Shown piece after piece: positions 17,277 through 27,235 of a stretch of DNA of 64,000 bases (within the stretch, counting starts at the first letter, position 1; every line of letters begins with the position of its first letter). This DNA is from an uncultured Clostridia bacterium (lineage in GTDB: Bacteria; Bacillota; Clostridia; Oscillospirales; Acutalibacteraceae). The translations under genes were made by a program, and so were the position numbers. Where the stretch lies: positions 62,001 to 126,000 of the forward strand of contig CAKZZL010000037.1 in assembly GCA_937884995.1 (NCBI GenBank), read 5' to 3'. The notes below the pieces were generated by a model that saw nothing but the letters and a program-made list of their open reading frames with translations, was not told where the DNA came from and searched no databases.

Positions 17277-18062
17277 TCAGCTTTCTGCTGATTTTTCCCT
17301 TAATTCTTCAATCTCATTCTTTACAAATTCTTCTTGATTTGGTTGTTCTTCTCTTTGCTTTTTCATGCCCTTGCCCACAATAACATTAAGAATAAAATTA
17401 ATTGCAAAAAGTAAACACCCTACAATAAAGCCAATTGCCTGTATACTGCCGTCTGTCAAAATACCTGCGCCAATTGCCTCGCATGACTTTGTGAACTGGA
17501 TAAAGAGTATTGATACGGATGCAAATCCGATACAACTGATTGCGTTAAGAACAACATTAAGCATATATTTGAGTCTGAATCCCGCAATAAGAAGAACGAA
17601 GAAGTTAAGAACGGCTGCAGCAACTGCAATAAGCATAAGAAGGCATGCTATAACAACAAGTGTTGTTGCTTGACCTAATACCTTTGCTCCCATAAGTGAT
17701 ATTACTGATCCTATGTCTGTTTTCGTTAAGTAATCCATGACAAAAGATAAGAAAGTAATAGTCTCGCTTTTTTGGTAGAAAGGTAAATTAATATTCACCT
17801 TATATAGAGGTAAAACAAGTGCTACGAGAGGAGCAAAAGTCATAATAAGACGTACAATTCTCAGCTTGCTGCCTGTGAGTGATGACTTGAAGTTCTTTGT
17901 CTTGAAATGCATCTTTGCAAAAGCTTCTTCAGCTGCATCGGCATCTTGTTCAAGACGCTCTTCCCATTTGTGATTAGGTATGTTTATTCCGCAATTCGGA
18001 CACTCTGCTTTGACGTTCCAAAAGTGTAATTTGTGTCCGCATTCAGGACAGGTTGCTGCCAT
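17277..18062 (-). CDS. zinc-ribbon membrane protein of unknown function
   Basis: 261 aa. The N-terminus is a zinc ribbon with four cysteines in two CxxC pairs (CPECGHKLHFW, CPNCGINIP), followed by an acidic/amphipathic linker. From about residue 65 there are roughly four membrane helices, with a large loop after the first, and a charged Glu/Lys-rich tail. Family not recognised. It begins 23 bases downstream of the GH51 gene on the same strand, so it is probably the last gene of the LCP-abfA unit. The function cannot be inferred from this position. Confidence 0.75.
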   Translation of the reverse strand: MAATCPECGHKLHFWNVKAECPNCGINIPNHKWEERLEQDADAAEEAFAKMHFKTKNFKSSLTGSKLRIVRLIMTFAPLVALVLPLYKVNINLPFYQKSETITFLSFVMDYLTKTDIGSVISLMGAKVLGQATTLVVIACLLMLIAVAAAVLNFFVLLIAGFRLKYMLNVVLNAISCIGFASVSILFIQFTKSCEAIGAGILTDGSIQAIGFIVGCLLFAINFILNVIVGKGMKKQREEQPNQEEFVKNEIEELREKSAES

Positions 18063-18085
18063 AGTATATCAACTCTTTCAAAATT

Positions 18086-19594
<1,509 letters not shown>

Positions 19595-19604
19595 CTATCA
19601 ATAA

Positions 19605-20885
19605 TCAGCTTGCTGTGGTTGTTGTTTCATCTTCTGTGGACTGCTTGTTTGCAAGGAATTCTCTCAAAAGTCTTGCATTTTCATCAAGATCCATTTCGAG
19701 AACTGCACCGGCACTTGTCCTTGAATCTTTCCATGTACCGTCTGCAGGAATCTGATGCTGTACAATATCCCATGAGTATATACCGTTTTTGACTGCCTTT
19801 AATCCGAGATCTGTCATCTCTTTCTTTGACATGTTGGTTACAACCATCGGAAGTACCTTTTCAGCAAGTTTGATAATCTCCGAATACTTCATCTGGCGTG
19901 CTTTTTCTGCACCGAGCATAATAACCTTACGCTGACGTTTGGTACGGTTAAAGTCTGAATCGAGATATCTGATTCTTGCATACCAAAGAGTTTGTGCACC
20001 ATCAAAGTGATATGTGCCGCCTTCAAGTTTATCGGGAAATGCTGCTTTTTCATGCTCGGTCATTTGATCCTGACTGTTGATATATCTTGCTTCTCTGTCA
20101 GTTATCTCAATGTCAAGACCGCCGAGTTCATCGACAATAGTTTCAAAAATTTCAAAATCGATCTTTACATAATACGGAATCTCAACTTTGAAATTGAGCT
20201 CCAGCGTATCAATACATGCCTGAGCACCGCCGTAACTGAAAGCTGCGTTCAGTTTATTCATACCATAGTTTTTGTACGCAATGTCAACATAGGAGTCACG
20301 CAGGAAAGAAGTAAGTTTAACTTGTTTGTTTACAAAATCAACCGTAACAAGCATCATGGTATCCGAACGTGATACTGTATCTCCTTCACGCGCATCCACA
20401 CCTATAAGGAGTATATTAACCTGATTTGCATCATAGAAAAGATTATCCTTATCGATGTATTCGTTTTCGCTGATATCTTCACCTTGGGTTATGGCGCCGA
20501 GTAGTTTGCTTATAGTGTCGCCGGCATAAAAACCTATGCATGAGCCGATTACTATGAGTATGGCCAGAACCAAAGCGATAATTTTGACAGCTTTCTTTTT
20601 GCTCTTCGGACCCTTTTTGCCGCTATTTCCACCCTTGCCACTGTCAGAATAAATATCATTATCGTTATATGAATATTCTTCCTTTCTCCGGTTTGCCGCA
20701 CTGTTATATTTAACACTGAAGTCTTCCTGCGAGAATTCTTCGGAAGGATTTGAAGATGAAGATATATCCTCATAGTCATCGGACACCGATCCTGCATATT
20801 GGTTCAGCATTTCTTCGTAGTCGGAAGAAGTGTTTGAAAAGATATCTTCAAAGTCTTCATTTGAGTGATTATTGTTATCGTTCAA
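19605..20885 (-). CDS. LytR-CpsA-Psr (LCP) family cell-wall glycopolymer ligase
   Basis: 426-aa single-pass membrane protein with the LCP domain outside. Residues 1-100 are an acidic, Ser/Asn-rich cytoplasmic tail ending in a Lys/Gly stretch (GKKGPKSKKKAVK), then one membrane helix (IIALVLAILIVIGSCIGFYA). The LCP domain shows VNILLIGVDAREGDTVSRSD, TSFLRDSYV, MNKLNAAFSYGG and the arginine-rich YARIRYLDSDFNRTKRQRKV, which bind the polyprenyl-pyrophosphate donor. It probably attaches teichoic-acid-like or capsular polymers to peptidoglycan. The start is TTG with AGGAG eight bases upstream; no ATG fits as well. Confidence 0.92.
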   Translation of the reverse strand: MNDNNNHSNEDFEDIFSNTSSDYEEMLNQYAGSVSDDYEDISSSSNPSEEFSQEDFSVKYNSAANRRKEEYSYNDNDIYSDSGKGGNSGKKGPKSKKKAVKIIALVLAILIVIGSCIGFYAGDTISKLLGAITQGEDISENEYIDKDNLFYDANQVNILLIGVDAREGDTVSRSDTMMLVTVDFVNKQVKLTSFLRDSYVDIAYKNYGMNKLNAAFSYGGAQACIDTLELNFKVEIPYYVKIDFEIFETIVDELGGLDIEITDREARYINSQDQMTEHEKAAFPDKLEGGTYHFDGAQTLWYARIRYLDSDFNRTKRQRKVIMLGAEKARQMKYSEIIKLAEKVLPMVVTNMSKKEMTDLGLKAVKNGIYSWDIVQHQIPADGTWKDSRTSAGAVLEMDLDENARLLREFLANKQSTEDETTTTAS

Positions 20886-20916
20886 TGTAAGGACTCCTCA
20901 TAAATATATTTAATAT

Positions 20917-20945
20917 ATTTTACTACAATTGTATGGAAATAACAA
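20917..20945 (-). promoter_or_regulatory. sigma-A promoter of the LCP-abfA unit
   Basis: On the minus strand TTGTTA (plus 20940-20945), a 17-base spacer and TAAAAT (plus 20917-20922), 32 bases before the TTG start. Confidence 0.6.
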
Positions 20946-20991
20946 TAATTTTGCTGAAAATATTGGACTTTTAAGAATATTATTTTCGCAC

Positions 20992-21020
20992 TTGAAAGAT
21001 AGCTCTTAAATATGTATAAT
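20992..21020 (+). promoter_or_regulatory. sigma-A promoter of the NUDIX operon
   Basis: TTGAAA (20992-20997), exactly 17 bases, then a perfect TATAAT (21015-21020), 34 bases before the ATG. Confidence 0.75.
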
Positions 21021-21054
21021 ATTAAACAGTTTAACTTTAGGAGTCGGAACATAT

Positions 21055-21801
21055 ATGTTAGGAAAATATGTTGTAGTACGCGTTACTAAACCGATGAACT
21101 CCTATGATGCCGATCTTGGAACAATCTCTGAATTGAATTTCGGCAAAGTAGAAAGCGGGATAGACCCCCGCACACCTGTAGAAGGTGCATATATAATCGG
21201 AATGAGTCATCCTGTAAGGATGTTCGAAGGACGCGTAATAGCAGTTATCAAAAGAAAAAGCGGAAAGAATTTATTGGTTGTAGCTCCAAAAAGCAAGAGA
21301 TATATTGTTCACGATATAGAGGATGCAATAGCTTATGCGGAGTCCGCTGAAAAACATAAGCTCAGATGCCTTTATGAATATTCCTGCGGAGCAATTGTCT
21401 ACAGGATTATTCGCGGAGAACTCAGGTTCCTCATAATACAAAATAAGAAATCCAGCAACTGGGGATTCCCGAAAGGACATATGGAACGCGGTGAGGATGA
21501 ACATGCAACCGCATACAGGGAAGTTTTGGAAGAAACAGGAATACATGCAAAGTTCTTACCTGATTTCAGATACAAATCCGAGTATTCAATCCAAAACAAG
21601 ATAGAAAAAAGAGTTGTCATTTTCCTTGCTACAACCGATGACACACATACGATAATTCAAAAGGAGGAAATTAAGGAATATTTGTGGCTGGGTTATGAAA
21701 AGGCCATAGAGATACTTAAGTTTCCAAATGACAAAGAAATGCTGACTAAAGCTAAAGAATATTTGCTTAAGGCTGGTATAATGAATGAATCAAATAGTTG
21801 A
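21055..21801 (+). CDS. fusion of a pyrophosphatase-like N-terminal domain and a NUDIX hydrolase
   Basis: 248 aa. Residues about 105-245 form a NUDIX domain with an intact Nudix box (GHMERGEDEHATAYREVLEE, then TGI), preceded by NWGFPK, the pattern of diadenosine tetraphosphate hydrolases. Residues 1-95 (YVVVRVTKPMNSYDADLG ... VEGAYIIGMSHPVRMFEGRV ... AVIKRKSGKN) are a small beta domain resembling inorganic-pyrophosphatase-like domains fused to NUDIX in Clostridia; no metal-site acids are obvious, so it may be structural. Likely role is hydrolysis of Ap4A or another nucleoside-diphosphate derivative. The 3' end overlaps the next gene by 17 bases. Confidence 0.85.
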   Translation: MLGKYVVVRVTKPMNSYDADLGTISELNFGKVESGIDPRTPVEGAYIIGMSHPVRMFEGRVIAVIKRKSGKNLLVVAPKSKRYIVHDIEDAIAYAESAEKHKLRCLYEYSCGAIVYRIIRGELRFLIIQNKKSSNWGFPKGHMERGEDEHATAYREVLEETGIHAKFLPDFRYKSEYSIQNKIEKRVVIFLATTDDTHTIIQKEEIKEYLWLGYEKAIEILKFPNDKEMLTKAKEYLLKAGIMNESNS

Positions 21802-22270
21802 ACTTATACTTGAGTTCTTCACAGATAAGATGCCTTCGGAGATTACAGTCTTTATCATATCGCTGATGCCGATACTTGAGATACGCGGCGGTATGATTGC
21901 CGCAAGGCTTCTCGAAATGAACTTTTTAAGAGCATTTATTATCTGTTATATAGGGAATATGCTTCCGATTCCCTTTATAATCCTCTTTATACGAAAAATA
22001 TTCAGAGCACTTGAAAGGTTTCCATTCTTTAAAAGGATTATAGACAGACTCGAGGCAAAAACAGAAAGAAACAAGGACAAAGTCCTGAGATACAAAGCAT
22101 GGGGACTGCTTTTGTTTGTGGCAATCCCACTTCCGGGTACAGGAGGCTGGACCGGAGCGCTTATGGCTGCACTTCTTGACATCAGACTTAAAAGGGCACT
22201 GCCGATAATATCACTCGGTGTTCTTATTGCAGGCTTTATCATGTCAGCAATTACATATGGAATATTTTAA
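21785..22270 (+). CDS. small multidrug export-like membrane protein (COG2426)
   Basis: 161-aa membrane protein with about four helices. The family patterns are seen: SLMPILEIRGGMIAARLL, IGNMLPIPFIILFIRKI and the glycine-rich FVAIPLPGTGGWTGALMAALL. The family is annotated as small multidrug export or DedA-unrelated membrane protein; transport activity is poorly proven. Translation overlaps the NUDIX gene by 17 bases, so the two are coupled. Confidence 0.88.
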   Translation: MNQIVELILEFFTDKMPSEITVFIISLMPILEIRGGMIAARLLEMNFLRAFIICYIGNMLPIPFIILFIRKIFRALERFPFFKRIIDRLEAKTERNKDKVLRYKAWGLLLFVAIPLPGTGGWTGALMAALLDIRLKRALPIISLGVLIAGFIMSAITYGIF

Positions 22271-22276
22271 AAAATT

Positions 22277-22308
22277 AAGGACAAGAGAGCAACTGAACTC
22301 TTGTCCTT
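22277..22308. terminator. bidirectional terminator between convergent genes
   Basis: AAGGACAAGAG (22277-22287) pairs perfectly with CTCTTGTCCTT (22298-22308). An A-run lies upstream and T-rich sequence downstream, so it serves the plus operon and the minus trkH gene. Confidence 0.85.
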
Positions 22309-22330
22309 ATATAATTGCAATTTTTAAAAA

Positions 22331-23785
22331 TTATCTGTTCTTTTTCCATGAACTCGGAGAAAGTAAAATAATTATCGGGAATATTTCAAGTCTTCCTGCG
22401 AGCATATCAAAGATGAGCACCAGTTTTGTCAGATATGAGAGTCCGGAGTAGTTGCACACAGGACCAACTTTTGAAAGACCGGGTCCTACATTGTTAAGGC
22501 ACGTTATAACAGATGTAAGGGTTGTTGCAAAATCCAAACCATTAAGTGAAACCAAAAGTGTGGATATAAGCAAAATGAGGAAGTAAATGATGAAATATGA
22601 ATTTGCTGCTTTTACTGTTTCTGCATCTATAATCGCACCGTCGATTTTGATAGTTCTTACTACTCTCGGATTTAATGTCTTCTTTACTTCATTGTATGCG
22701 GATTTCAAAAGAATCATTACTCTTGCGACCTTAAGTCCGCCGCCGGTTGAACCTGCCATACCACCTATAAACATAAGGATTACTATAATCGTTTTCGATA
22801 GGGAAGGCCAAAGATCAAAGTCCGCAGTGACAAATCCTGTTGTAGATATTATGGCCGCAACCGTAAAACTTGATTGTCTTAAAGCACTGCCGAATGTTGT
22901 TATATTGTCAACGGTTGTATATATATTGAAGGCGATTACGAGAGTGCATGCCACAACAATCGTAAGATATGTGCAAAGCTCCTCGCTCTTGAATGCACGT
23001 TTGAATTGCTTTATAAGCAAAAGGTAGAATAAGTTAAAGTTGATACCGAAGAGTATCATGAATATCGTAATGATAATCTCCATATATAAATTATCGTAAG
23101 CGGCTATGCTTGCGTTTTTTATTGCAAATCCGCCTGTGCCTGCTGTCGAAAGGGCAATATTTACAGAATCAAAAAGCGGTACTTTGCCGATGCAAAGCAG
23201 CAATGCTTCCATAAATGTAAGAAGGAAGTAGAGCATATAAAGAATTCTTGCCGTTACCATCGTCTTCGATACTATTTTACCTACCGAAGGGCCGGGCACT
23301 TCTGCTCTCAAAACATGCATTGACTGCATATCTTTATGGGGAAGAATTGCAAGTACAAATACTATAACTCCCATACCGCCGAGCCAGTGAGTAAAGCTTC
23401 TCCAGAAAAGTATGCTCTTTGGAAGACTCTCTATATCGACAAGAATAGTTGCACCCGTTGTTGTAAAACCTGATACTGTTTCAAAAAATGCATCTATGAT
23501 ATTCGGTATGGCTCCACTTATAAAAAAGGGAAGACATCCGAAGAAAGACATAAGTATCCACGAAAGAGCAACAATTACAAAGCCGTCTTTCGCAAATATC
23601 TTCTTGTTTCTGGGCTTAATTAAACCTGAAATCAGAGAAACGAGAAAAAGAGCGACAATAACCATGATAAATACATATTCAATATTTTCATGGTAATACA
23701 AAGATACAAAGACAGGCAGGAGCATCAATGCTGCTTCTACTCGCAAGAGTTGTGAAATTGTCGAAATAATCATTCTGTAGTTCAT
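22331..23785 (-). CDS. trkH: potassium uptake membrane subunit TrkH
   Basis: 484-aa channel-like subunit of the Trk/Ktr potassium uptake system. The four selectivity-filter segments can be followed: TVSGFTTTGATIL, LSTAGTGGFAI, IISTTGFVTADF and TCLNNVGPGLSKVG, each with the conserved glycine. Ten or so membrane helices are present. The ATG at 23785 follows GGATGG by six bases; a TTG at 23791 is less likely. It lies nine bases after the regulatory subunit TrkA on the same strand, so the pair is one operon. Confidence 0.94.
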   Translation of the reverse strand: MNYRMIISTISQLLRVEAALMLLPVFVSLYYHENIEYVFIMVIVALFLVSLISGLIKPRNKKIFAKDGFVIVALSWILMSFFGCLPFFISGAIPNIIDAFFETVSGFTTTGATILVDIESLPKSILFWRSFTHWLGGMGVIVFVLAILPHKDMQSMHVLRAEVPGPSVGKIVSKTMVTARILYMLYFLLTFMEALLLCIGKVPLFDSVNIALSTAGTGGFAIKNASIAAYDNLYMEIIITIFMILFGINFNLFYLLLIKQFKRAFKSEELCTYLTIVVACTLVIAFNIYTTVDNITTFGSALRQSSFTVAAIISTTGFVTADFDLWPSLSKTIIVILMFIGGMAGSTGGGLKVARVMILLKSAYNEVKKTLNPRVVRTIKIDGAIIDAETVKAANSYFIIYFLILLISTLLVSLNGLDFATTLTSVITCLNNVGPGLSKVGPVCNYSGLSYLTKLVLIFDMLAGRLEIFPIIILLSPSSWKKNR

Positions 23786-23799
23786 ACACAACCATCCAA

Positions 23800-25155
23800 T
23801 TATTTAAAAATCTCATTAATGCTTCTGAATTGTCCCTGCTTTGATACGATGATTACGTTATCACCAATCTCAATTGAATCTTCTGCGCTCGGGAAGGATA
23901 CGACACCGTTGCGGACAATACTTACGATGATCGTATTTTTGTTGACATTCAGATCCTTAAGCGGGATACCAGCATATTTGAAAGAATCCGCAATCTTGAA
24001 TTCCATTGCTTCAATCAAACCACCCACAAGCTTATATAGTGTGATTATTTCGGAGTCTCCGGATGCTTCCAAAGCACGGATGTATCCTATGATAAGTTCA
24101 GCAGCGATGTCTCTTGATGAGATAGCTGAGTCAACACCGAGTCTTGTGATAATGCTTGCGGGGATATGATTAACTTTTGCTATTGTCTTATTTACGCCCA
24201 TTGAATTTGCATAAAGAGATGTAATGATATTTTCTTCATCAATAGTTGAAAGAGCAACAAGTCCGTCTATATCTTCCACTCTCTCTTCAGCAAGAATATC
24301 CGTATCGTTTCCATCTGCGTTTATTATCTTTACGCCGGGGAGTTCCTGAGCTAAAAATTCACATCTTTCTTTATCTATTTCAATTACCTTGATATTATGG
24401 TTGCCGGTTGCGGAAAGTTTTTTTGCAAGATAATAGCCGATTTTTCCACCGCCTATGATCATGACATTTTTGTTCTTGTGTCTGTAAATACCAAGTTGCT
24501 TGGAAAGTTTTATCATTTCACGTTGATATGAGGTTAAGTGAACTTTATCACCGGCTTTGAAGACAAAATCTCCTCTCGGAATAATGACATCATCTCCACG
24601 CTGAACAGCACATACGATAACTTTTACATTGAACTTTTGAGTTAAATCAGAGAGGGAAGTGTCACAAAGAGGACTTTTTTCATCAAGCTTTATCTCTATA
24701 AGGTCAACTGCACCTTTGGCAAATGATTCTATATTGATTGCGCTCGGGAACTGAAGGATTTTGGATATTTCTTTTGATGCTTCAAACTCCGGATTAAAAA
24801 TCATGCTGACCCCAAGCTGCTCCTTGAAGAACTGGAACTGCTGTGAATATTCAGGATTTCTTACACGAGCTATTGTACGTCCCGCACCTGATTTTCTGGC
24901 TATAAGGCAGCATAAAAGATTGAGCTCATCTGACGATGTTGTGGATATGAAAATATCAGCATTGTTTACCTTTGCCTCTTGCTGAATCTCATAACTTGCA
25001 CCATTGCCGTTGAGCCCAAGGATATCATACTTATTTACGCAACTGTTTATTATGCTTGGGTTTTTATCGATTAAAGTAATACTATGCCCTTCATCTGAAA
25101 GGTGTTCAGCAAGACTTAATCCGATTTTACCTCCGCCTACAATAACGATGTTCAT
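23800..25155 (-). CDS. trkA: potassium uptake regulatory subunit TrkA
   Basis: 451-aa cytoplasmic gating subunit with two tandem RCK modules. Each begins with a Rossmann nucleotide motif: MNIVIVGGGKIGLSLAEHL at residue 1 and NVMIIGGGKIGYYLAKKL near residue 230; each is followed by an RCK_C domain. NAD(H) or ATP binding here gates the TrkH pore. It has its own promoter (25186-25214) although the V-ATPase operon reads toward it from upstream. Confidence 0.95.
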   Translation of the reverse strand: MNIVIVGGGKIGLSLAEHLSDEGHSITLIDKNPSIINSCVNKYDILGLNGNGASYEIQQEAKVNNADIFISTTSSDELNLLCCLIARKSGAGRTIARVRNPEYSQQFQFFKEQLGVSMIFNPEFEASKEISKILQFPSAINIESFAKGAVDLIEIKLDEKSPLCDTSLSDLTQKFNVKVIVCAVQRGDDVIIPRGDFVFKAGDKVHLTSYQREMIKLSKQLGIYRHKNKNVMIIGGGKIGYYLAKKLSATGNHNIKVIEIDKERCEFLAQELPGVKIINADGNDTDILAEERVEDIDGLVALSTIDEENIITSLYANSMGVNKTIAKVNHIPASIITRLGVDSAISSRDIAAELIIGYIRALEASGDSEIITLYKLVGGLIEAMEFKIADSFKYAGIPLKDLNVNKNTIIVSIVRNGVVSFPSAEDSIEIGDNVIIVSKQGQFRSINEIFK

Positions 25156-25185
25156 AAACTAAAACCCCACTCTATATGATATATG

Positions 25186-25214
25186 ATAGTAGCACGAAAA
25201 TGCTTTTTTTACAA
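25186..25214 (-). promoter_or_regulatory. promoter of trkA-trkH
   Basis: On the minus strand TTGTAA (plus 25209-25214), 17 bases, TACTAT (plus 25186-25191), about 30 bases before the trkA ATG. Confidence 0.6.
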
Positions 25215-25219
25215 TAATT

Positions 25220-25828
25220 TTAAGATTCCTTTTTATTTTTTATGACCTTAAGTCTTGAATAATCTTCTCTTTCTTTTTCATCGAGTGCATCAGTTATATA
25301 TTTAACTGTTTCACGGAATCTTGGTATGATAATGTTGTTTAATGCATTGGCTCTTTTACGTGTCTTTTTTATTGAATCGGCTAGCCTGTATACTCCCGAT
25401 TCAATCTCTGCAAGAGAAACCGTAAGTTCCTTGGCTTCAATAAAAGCGGCATATGCCATATCAAGATATGAATTTGTATGATGAAATCCGAAATACGGCT
25501 GCAACTGACTTTCGCCGATCGATGTCTGAGGAATTTCAACACCCATGACAGACTTGAAATTTATGGAAAGAGATAAATCTATCGGCACTGCGTGAGCAAA
25601 GCTTTCGCAGTCACCGATAGTTGTATTGGCGAGTCTTAAATAATGATATGCCTTTTTATATACATTATCGATTTCTTCACGGATAGAGGAAGCGTTGTCA
25701 ACAAGTCTCATCATTTCGCGGACCAGAATGTTACGCTTTTGATCCATAAGTTCATAACCCATTTGCGCAAGTTCCAAAGATTTTTTGCTGGCAAGCAGGT
25801 TTGCTTTTGTGGGATATATCTGAGCCAT
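25220..25828 (-). CDS. atpD: V-type ATP synthase subunit D
   Basis: 202-aa central rotor shaft of the V/A-type ATPase, mainly two long helices. The N-terminal pattern PTKANLLASKKSLELAQMGY and the C-terminal KKTRKRANALNNIIIPRF are hallmarks of subunit D. It is the last gene of the nine-gene operon and follows subunit B by 18 bases. Confidence 0.96.
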   Translation of the reverse strand: MAQIYPTKANLLASKKSLELAQMGYELMDQKRNILVREMMRLVDNASSIREEIDNVYKKAYHYLRLANTTIGDCESFAHAVPIDLSLSINFKSVMGVEIPQTSIGESQLQPYFGFHHTNSYLDMAYAAFIEAKELTVSLAEIESGVYRLADSIKKTRKRANALNNIIIPRFRETVKYITDALDEKEREDYSRLKVIKNKKES

Positions 25829-25846
25829 GACTTCACTTTCTTTCCC

Positions 25847-27220
25847 TTATTTTTCTTCTATATAATACTTATCAAGAATTTTGTCGTCGATTCGGTCAAG
25901 ATCGCTCTTTGGCAGTGCCGAAAGAAGTTCCCAGCCTAAATCCAGTGTCTCTTCGATAGATCGGTTTTCTGTATATGACTGGCGGATAAATCTATTCTCG
26001 AATTCAGCGCCGAAAGCAATAAGGCGTTTGTCTGATTCTGAAAGTTCATCTTCCCCTATAACGGAGGAGAGCGCTCTCGCATCCTGAACCTGCGCATAGG
26101 TTGCAAGAAGCTGGTTTGCCAAATCCTTATGATCCTCACGAGTGAAACCTTCGCCGATGCCGTCTTTCATAAGTCTTGAAAGTGATGGTAAGACGCTGAC
26201 AGGAGGATATATACCTTTCGAATCCAGATCTCTGTCCAAAACTATCTGACCTTCTGTAATATATCCCGTAAGGTCGGGGATAGGATGTGTAATATCATCA
26301 TTTGGCATAGTGAGTATCGGTATTTGTGTAACCGACCCCGGCTTTCCTTTTATCATGCCGGCTCTCTCATAAAGAGATGCAAGATCCGAATAGAGATAAC
26401 CCGGGAAGCCTTTTCGACCCGGAATCTCACCGCGGCTTGAACTGTATTCACGAAGCGCTTCTGCATAAGATGTCATGTCTGTCATTACAACCAACACGTG
26501 CTTGCCGAGTTCAAATGCCAAATATTCAGCTGCAGTAAGAGCACATCTGGGTGTCATAATTCTCTCAATGATTGGATCGTTTGCAAGATTTAAGAACATG
26601 ACAACCCTGTTCATAACATTTGCTGACAGGAATGATGAGTGGAAATATTGCGCTACATCGTTTTTAACGCCCATAGCTGCAAACACTATCGCAAAATCAT
26701 CACTGTCTGCAAGTGTTGACTGCCTTACTATCTGAACGGCAAGTTCATTGTGTTTCATGCCCGAACCTGAAAAGATAGGCAGCTTTTGACCTCGTATCAG
26801 AGTAGCCAGAGCATCAATAGATGAAATACCTGTCTGAATAAAGTTACGTGGGTATTCTCTGGAAACGGGATTAATCGGGGCTCCGTTAATATCCTGGCTT
26901 ATCGATGAAAAGACGTTTCCAAGACTGTCCGCGGGCCTTCCGAGTCCGTCAAAAACTCTGCCCAGTATGTTAGGCGACAACGGCAAATGCATGCTCTCGC
27001 CCAAAAACTCTGTGCGTGTGTTTGTAGCGGACATTCCTTTTGTACCTTCAAATACCTGCAGAGTAACCTTGTGTCCGTCTATTTTGATGGTTCTGCCCGT
27101 ACGAACGGAACCGTCTGCGAGATGGAAGAAGGCAAGCTCATCAAAGGAAGGATTTTCCACTCCGTCAACAACTGCAAGGGAGCTGTTGATTTCACTTAAA
27201 GTCAAATGTTCAATAATCAT
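25847..27220 (-). CDS. atpB: V-type ATP synthase subunit B
   Basis: 457-aa non-catalytic nucleotide-binding subunit of the V1 head. It carries [37 protein letters not shown], where the Walker A lysine pattern is replaced as normal for B, and [19 protein letters not shown]. It alternates with subunit A in the hexamer. A strong ribosome site (AAGGAGG) precedes the ATG. Confidence 0.97.
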   Translation of the reverse strand: MIIEHLTLSEINSSLAVVDGVENPSFDELAFFHLADGSVRTGRTIKIDGHKVTLQVFEGTKGMSATNTRTEFLGESMHLPLSPNILGRVFDGLGRPADSLGNVFSSISQDINGAPINPVSREYPRNFIQTGISSIDALATLIRGQKLPIFSGSGMKHNELAVQIVRQSTLADSDDFAIVFAAMGVKNDVAQYFHSSFLSANVMNRVVMFLNLANDPIIERIMTPRCALTAAEYLAFELGKHVLVVMTDMTSYAEALREYSSSRGEIPGRKGFPGYLYSDLASLYERAGMIKGKPGSVTQIPILTMPNDDITHPIPDLTGYITEGQIVLDRDLDSKGIYPPVSVLPSLSRLMKDGIGEGFTREDHKDLANQLLATYAQVQDARALSSVIGEDELSESDKRLIAFGAEFENRFIRQSYTENRSIEETLDLGWELLSALPKSDLDRIDDKILDKYYIEEK

Positions 27221-27235
27221 AAAACTCCCGCCTCC

